Shown here piece by piece: positions 59,145-64,000 of a DNA stretch of 64,000 nucleotides. How positions within the stretch are numbered: position 1 is the first letter of the stretch; each line of letters starts with the position of its first letter. Origin of the DNA: Mauremys mutica (lineage: Eukaryota > Chordata > Testudines > Geoemydidae). Under the pieces are notes generated by a model that searched no databases, was not told the origin of the DNA, and worked only from the letters and a program-made list of their open reading frames with translations. The stretch spans positions 50,293,114 to 50,357,113 of the forward strand of contig NC_059079.1 in the NCBI RefSeq assembly GCF_020497125.1, in the 5' to 3' direction. The position numbers were made by a program, and so were the translations under genes.

Positions 59145-59330
59145 TCAGATCCGTGTCTGCACTCCTCTGTTCTTTCCTCTCATGTTGGCACCATTATCGT
59201 AGCCCTGACCTCTCATGTCAGCTATCGCAATTCCTGTATCTTCCAGCTTTTTAAGAAGCAAATTTGTCATACCAGCTCCTGTAGTATCATCAATGTCAAT
59301 AAATTCTAGAAAATTCTCTCTGACAGTCAC
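59145..59330 (-). pseudogene. hAT transposase, middle segment (catalytic-region fragment)
   Basis: The segment FLEFIDIDDTTGAGMTNLLL KKLEDTGIAIADMRGQGYDN GANMRGKNRGVQ matches the conserved 'RGQGYDNGANMxGKxxGVQ' block of TTF/ZMYM1-like hAT transposases, which lies in the RNase-H-like core. It is in the minus-strand order expected after the N-terminal part, but frame breaks separate it. A stop follows GVQTRI. Confidence 0.85.
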
Positions 59331-59494
59331 CCTGCAGGGACATTTTCACTAGGTTCAGTTGTTGTTACATAACACACTATTAAAACTATTTGTTCCATAT
59401 GGCTGATGTCAGGTGTGCAGTCCAGAATAACAGAGTAATAGCTTGCTGACTTCAGATCTGCCACAACCTTCTGTTTGACTTTTGTTGCCAGTAA

Positions 59495-60475
59495 CTATAT
59501 GATCTCATTTTGCATTCTTTTTCCAAGGTAGTGGTGTGTGTACATTTCTTGGGTGGTGACTCTTCTTACATGCTCCTGAAGTACAGCACCAAACTCAGCC
59601 ATCAGCTCCACAGTTTTAAGGAACTTTCCATTGTTTGACATATACAGCTGATTTGAAGTGCCACACAGTGCTAGGTTTTGGGTAGCAAGCATTCTCACAA
59701 TGGCAATGAGCTTTTTCAGAACATTTTGCCAGTAAAGAGTCTCTTGATATTGATCATTTATGGTGGTCTTTAACCTTAGTCTCATCTCAAGGTCTTTCCA
59801 CCTATGGAATGCTCTCTGGTGATTTGCTGCCTTCTCATGGCATGCCAGATTTCTAGCCAGATTTTTCCAGTCCTTTGTTTCTGTAGAACCCAATGTGGCT
59901 GGAACATTAGACTGGAAGAGTTTGCAACAAAAACAGTATGCAGCATTCTGGGTTTTTGAGTACATAAGCCATGGCCTCTCCACTTTGTCATCATTGGGGA
60001 TTTCAGGCCAGTAATGTGTTGGATGGAAACTTCTATTTTCATTGTCTTTGAGGAACATTAAATTTTTCACTTGCTGTGGCCCATGCAGTACAAGGAAGTC
60101 CCTCAGGCTACTGCACAAGTGGGTCCCCAGTCCTGGATCATCTAGACTTAAGGAACTAAACTCAGCAGTAGCTGTTTCTTGCACCTCCACCACACTCTTC
60201 TCTGATCTACACTTTTCTTCAGTAATGTGCATGGTTACATCCATTTGAGATGAAGATATGGATGCTGTAGTAGCTGCTAGGTCACCTGCACTCTGACTAA
60301 CTGGAAGATCAGGCATCTCCTCACCACTCACATCCTCACTGGGACCGGAAGGCTCACTGTGAACATTTGTGTCTATGTATCTCAGGAGAGCGCCTTCCTG
60401 CTTAGATAGAAAAGCTTCTTTTGCTTTCTTTCTTTTTCTGAATGCTGCCCCAGAGGGACATTTTTTTTCTTTCAC
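59495..60475 (-). pseudogene. hAT transposase, N-terminal part with TTF-type zinc finger (ZMYM1-like)
   Basis: The 326-codon frame begins at the Met at 60475 with a Lys-rich basic start (KKCPSGAAFRKRKKAKEAF). A TTF-type zinc-finger follows: RPWLMYS (167-173), YCFCCKLF (180-187), and His213/His219 in CHEKAANHQRAFH. The remainder enters the DUF4371-like region (LALCGTSNQLYMSNNGKFLK). The frame ends at a TAG at 59495-59497, but the downstream sequence stays open in the same phase and continues the family pattern. I read this as a nonsense change rather than the natural end. The role would be transposon DNA binding and excision in the nucleus. Host ZMYM-type genes are relatives, but the transposon ends and breaks here argue against a host gene. 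Confidence 0.85.
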
Positions 60476-61079
60476 TCATGCCTGCTGTTCTGTGCCAGCT
60501 ATAGTGGCTCTCAACACTCAATTGAAGGGGACAAATAAGCAGGCTGGTAGCAGGGCCTGAGTGAGGGAAGCTATCAGCGTCTTAACTGGCTTCTACTACT
60601 TCAGTTGACAGCCTGTTCTCCTCAAGTGGGTTCAGGGAAGCAGCAGGAAACAGGAAGCTCCCTGAGAAGCTGATATTAATCAGTCCAGGCTCCTGGGAGT
60701 GCTAGAGAGGTACATAAGAGGCTCCTCCTCCTCCTCCTCCTCTCTCTCCCTGCAGCTCCTGCTGCTTTCTGTTATTCCCTCTCACCTTTTCTCCTGCCTG
60801 CCTGTTATGTCTCTTGTGCCCTCCTTCCTCCAGCACAGCACTCCACCATCTCTATGCATCTAGAGCAGAGAGAATACATATGCACCAGCAGCAAACACAA
60901 TTTTCTACACTCTGGGTCCTAGTGTTGCCCCCTTCCCTACCCCCGCCCTCAGTCTGGCACCTCAGGTGGCTGCCTCAGTTCACCTCATGGTAAGGCCAGC
61001 CCTGCGTTCACCTGAACCAGAAAAGCCATTTCTGAAACAGTCTCCCTTTACTTGAGTAGGTATTCAACTCAAAATAGCT

Positions 61080-61490
61080 GTCAGAGTCCAGGATGTGGAT
61101 GGTTGTGCCTAGTGATTGGAGCAGGAGTCAGTAGCCATGAATCAGACCTGAGGGTCAGAACCAGTGTCAGAGGCCAGATGCCAAAGTCAGCATTCAGGAA
61201 TCAGAGCCAAGGGTCAGAGCCAACCACAGAAGTAATCAATTAAGGCCAAGGGTCGGAGGCAAGGCAGGAGCAGGACTGAGAACAAGGAGCCATGAGAGCT
61301 ATTACACCCATAGGCAAATGCCTTGAACAACCACCAAATTGCTGCTGATGGGCTTTAAAGCTGGTCTGCTGACACAGTCAGGTGGTGTAGCCAATCAAGC
61401 AGTCTACTGAAGGCCAGCAGCACTCATTAGGTTGCCTGGAGACGGACTCTGCTACAAGTCCTGATTCCTGACAATGTCCACCTGGGCTTT
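61080..61490 (+). repeat. Old interspersed repeat related to 13060-13880
   Basis: GTCAGAACCAGTGTCAGAGG, GGAATCAGAGCCAAGGGTCA, GAGCCAACCACAGAAG and AGGCAAGGCAGGAGCAGGAC share the iterated pattern of the 13-kb copy. The downstream part (TAGCCAATCAAGCAG, CTACAAGTCCTGATTCCTGA) also resembles it. The family is not recognised. Confidence 0.45.
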
Positions 61491-61734
61491 AAATTCCACA
61501 GAGTAAAACAAAACAGACTTTCACTGCCTCATTCACAAAGGCATGGTCTGAGTTAGGCTCCTGACCAGGCCAGGCTTATTGGATTTGACAGGGGAGCTCC
61601 TTCCTTCTCTGTCTCAGCTAGGGCTGCTTCTTCTGATGTACAAAAACATAGGCCATCCAGGATGAGCCTGAGCCCATAGAACTGGTCAGTAGATGCTGTA
61701 TACTGAGCACCTTTATGGCTTTCACAGGATAGCT

Positions 61735-61790
61735 ACCACGAAAAAAGGACAATCTTAGGAAAACCTGGACAGGTGGTAACCCTAGTCTCA
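61735..61790. mobile_element. Fragment related to the 9204 MITE
   Basis: AAAAAAGGACAATCTTAGGA AAACCTGGACAGGTGGTAACCCTAG resembles one end of the TAGGGTGACCAG element, heavily diverged. Confidence 0.3.
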
Positions 61791-62256
61791 GCTTCACCCC
61801 AGAACTGTCTTCTGAAGGCAGCAGCCAGCCCTTTTGACCTTGGCTATTGGGCCTTTATTGATTTCTGTGGGCTCATGGACCTTCTAGCCACTGAAGAACA
61901 AATTCTTATTGGTTCTGCTGGAGGCTGATTCTGGGTGGCCTCTCGGCAGCTCTTGTAGGTCTAAATTCACTACTTCTCCCCTCCCAAAAAAGCATACCTT
62001 CATCAGGTGGGGTGCATCCAGGTGGTGGGACCTCCAGAATGGAACATAAGACACCTGGTACATCCATCACACCACCAGTTTTTCAAAGTTCTGTACTGCA
62101 CTTGCAAAGATTGTGCTCATATTGGGCTTATCTGTGCCTTGAAGCCACAGCCTGCGTTAATAAGCAGAGTAGTGAAATACTGCTGCATTATGATTTTCTA
62201 GGCCATTGTACAATGCCTACAGGAATATAGGGTGTTTGTGTCTGTGTGGTATACTG

Positions 62257-62708
62257 TGCACTCCACCCTGTGCTGGGCCAGCTCCCTCCCTCATCTAGAG
62301 AATCTAGCACATGATGCAGTGCTAGTCTCACGTAGGCCTTGTGCAACCAACTCCCAGCCCAAGGACTATATTTGTACCTAGCTTCTGCAGAGCAGGACTG
62401 AGGAAGTTTAGCAGGTAGCTTCATGAACCCTGTCAGGGCCAGGCACCGTTGAGCCCATCATCATGTTGTCTGTCATGTATAATGTGAAGCTGGCATCTTA
62501 CCATAAGTATGGCTACTTAGCTGTTCATGTTACAAATCTCACACACAAACAGTGAGTCAGGATTTATTGGGCTTTTACTTTCTGAATTTCAGTGCAGCTG
62601 AGTTTCCATTTTGGCCTTATACAAGCATGGCTGCAAGTATTTACGAATCCTGCTGCAGCTAAAGAAAATGGGTGAGTGCACTCTACCCTGTGCTGGGCCA
62701 GCTCCCTT
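62257..62708 (+). repeat. Pair of 32-bp direct repeats 420 bp apart
   Basis: GTGCACTCCACCCTGTGCTG then GGCCAGCTCCCT (62257-62288) recurs with one mismatch at 62677-62708. The intervening and flanking DNA is not otherwise duplicated as far as I can see. Confidence 0.8.
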
Positions 62709-63057
62709 CTGACCTTAAAGTCTATGAGAGTTCTGCTGTCACTTCAGTCTATTAGGAGCATTCACCTGTTTGACCAGCCAAATGTAGAACGCGGTGTCAT
62801 TTATGAGCCATGGGAAGGGTAAGTGCAAAGCACAGAATGCCATAGACTTAAAACAGGCTATGAAAGAATTTATCAGAGAATATATTCCAAGTTATACAGT
62901 GATACTATTGATTAACATTAATACTTATTAGCTTTAGTATCATTTTATAGACATAATTAGGTTATTATTAATGAAGTTTAGCATTGCTAATTGTAATAAT
63001 CGTGTGCTAAAACCTCTTGTGATGGACAGTTGACTGAACACACTCAATTTACATTAT

Positions 63058-63145
63058 GGGCTAGAGTCCCAGCTGGTGTAAATTGGTGTAGCACCATTGA
63101 GGACAATAGAGCTCTGCCAATTTACAGTAGCTGAGGCTCTGGCTC
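63058..63145. repeat. Ancient palindromic repeat, well preserved hairpin
   Basis: GGGCTAGAGTCCCAGCTGGT, GTAAATTGGTGTAGCACCAT TGAGGACAATAGAGC, then the near complement GCTCTGCCAATTTACAGTAG and CTGAGGCTCTGGCTCC. It is the longest clear foldback of this group in the window. Confidence 0.65.
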
Positions 63146-64000
63146 CATGTCTGAAGGCAATCTATATTGAGCATTGATAGAATTAATTTTTATGGCAGCT
63201 GTAAGGCTAAGAGCCAGTATGATGGTACTTTGTTTATTTCTGTGTTTTTAGGCAAGCAATTCTTATTGACAATCTATAAACCTTGCCATTAAGGTCCATT
63301 GAATGAGAAAACTCTTTTTCAGCAGAACAGAAACCTGTTTTGTTACAACCTCCACCCTGCCCTCCTCACCCCCTGCATTTGAAAATATACATCCATTTCC
63401 TTACTATGGACCTGAACCTGCAATTGGTAGCATGAAGGTAGGGTGTTCTGCCTGTGGATGTCTGTGGGCCTCTTTGTGGGCTTGTCAGTCATCCTATACC
63501 CTATCAGTTGCAATACTAGGGCCTATATTCCTGGCCCACAGCTTCTACACACTCCAATTTATGACACAACTTCTAAAATAGCATTTTTATTTCATTTGAG
63601 TAGATGTTTTATATATAGCTTCTGAAAGAGTGTGTGTGTATATATACTTCACGCACACATATAGTATAACATCCAATGCTTTTAATTGTATAGATGTTGA
63701 CATTCTTTAGCTGCCTGGTACCCTAGAATTATTTACAGATTATCAGGTAATCTAAACTTCCTAGTAGCTACAAAATCATGCATCAATGTCTTGTCCACAG
63801 ACCCAGAAAGGAGAGCCTTGTGTGATAACAGTATTTATTTTTTGAACATCATTATTAATGCCATAGTGTTGTAGCAAAAGAAGCAAATTAAATTACTAAA
63901 GGAAATAATATTGAATTTAAAAAATAGATGACTTTGACTTGTATCATGTACTTTTCTTTTCTCTCTGGCTGATCATTTTTCTTCTAAGCCCACCCTACAT
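63146..64000. other. Unassigned non-coding DNA
   Basis: No gene or repeat recognised, apart from short GT/AT runs near 63630-63665. Confidence 0.4.

Larger units (their letters stand above)
57240..61004 (-). mobile_element. hAT DNA transposon, 3.77 kb, with transposase remnant
   Basis: The termini CAGGGCCAGCC (57240) and GGCCAGCCCTG (to 61004) are complementary. The flanks GGTTCACC (57232-57239) and CGTTCACC (61005-61012) agree at 7 of 8 positions, as expected for a hAT duplication with one later mutation. Subterminal GGCACCTGAGGTGG and its near complement CCACCTGAGGTGCC lie close to the two ends. A transposase is encoded on the minus strand (see the pseudogene entries). The element is interrupted at 58265-58637 and is no longer able to make a full protein. 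Confidence 0.85.

Noticed and set aside
59495..60475. Host ZMYM1-like gene
   Set aside because: The sequence is flanked by hAT terminal repeats and an 8-bp duplication, is intronless and carries several breaks, so a transposon remnant explains it better.

Overview
This window looks like nuclear DNA of a cryptodiran (hidden-necked) turtle. The most diagnostic evidence is a tRNA-Lys-derived SINE of the turtle CryI type at 52796-52984, whose tail resembles the CR1 LINE end. Abundant CR1 LINEs, L2-like LINE tails, MIR SINEs, Penelope-like elements (PLEs) and hAT-type DNA transposons fit an amniote of this lineage. Species cannot be named from the sequence.

I found no host protein-coding exon, tRNA, rRNA, CRISPR array or operon. 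The open frames are short and unsupported, belong to transposable elements, or are artefacts of GC-rich repeats. The window is best read as intergenic or deep-intronic DNA with nested mobile elements.

Layout. 1-9 kb: mostly unassigned AT-rich DNA, a terminal-inverted-repeat element (4892-5220), a MIR, and a 124-bp PLE tail with a 10-bp target-site duplication (TSD). 9-23 kb: a 124-bp hAT-like MITE with an 8-bp TSD (9204-9327), a MITE nested in an older repeat (13.4 kb), a perfect 20-bp hairpin (18058-18109), a palindrome-rich MITE (19752-20049), and a diverged minisatellite of about 60 bp per unit (20711-22043). 23-38 kb: LTR-like blocks, CR1 copies, MIRs, a GC-rich hAT-like element with an 8-bp TSD (29506-29861), and a Charlie-type hAT split by a CR1 (36585-37626). 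39-47 kb: a PLE tail with a hammerhead-ribozyme-like core, an old CR1, a GC-rich compound element with 22-bp perfect inverted ends (43560-44942), and a truncated PLE still encoding a GIY-YIG endonuclease domain (46131-47178). 50-53 kb: an L2-like LINE interrupted by two hAT-like elements, each with a perfect 8-bp TSD, followed by a CR1 and a CryI SINE tail to tail. 57-61 kb: a 3.77-kb hAT element with a broken TTF/ZMYM-like transposase, itself interrupted by a probable solo LTR. 61-64 kb: older repeats and unassigned DNA.

The most interesting signal is the set of short PLE-derived tails. Their conserved segment folds as a minimal hammerhead ribozyme (core CUGACGA, stem II, GAAA, palindromic AGCU). 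The long PLE copy places that segment directly downstream of the GIY-YIG reading frame. Hammerheads in Penelope-like elements are already known as a class, so the novelty here would lie in this turtle lineage and in the short copies.
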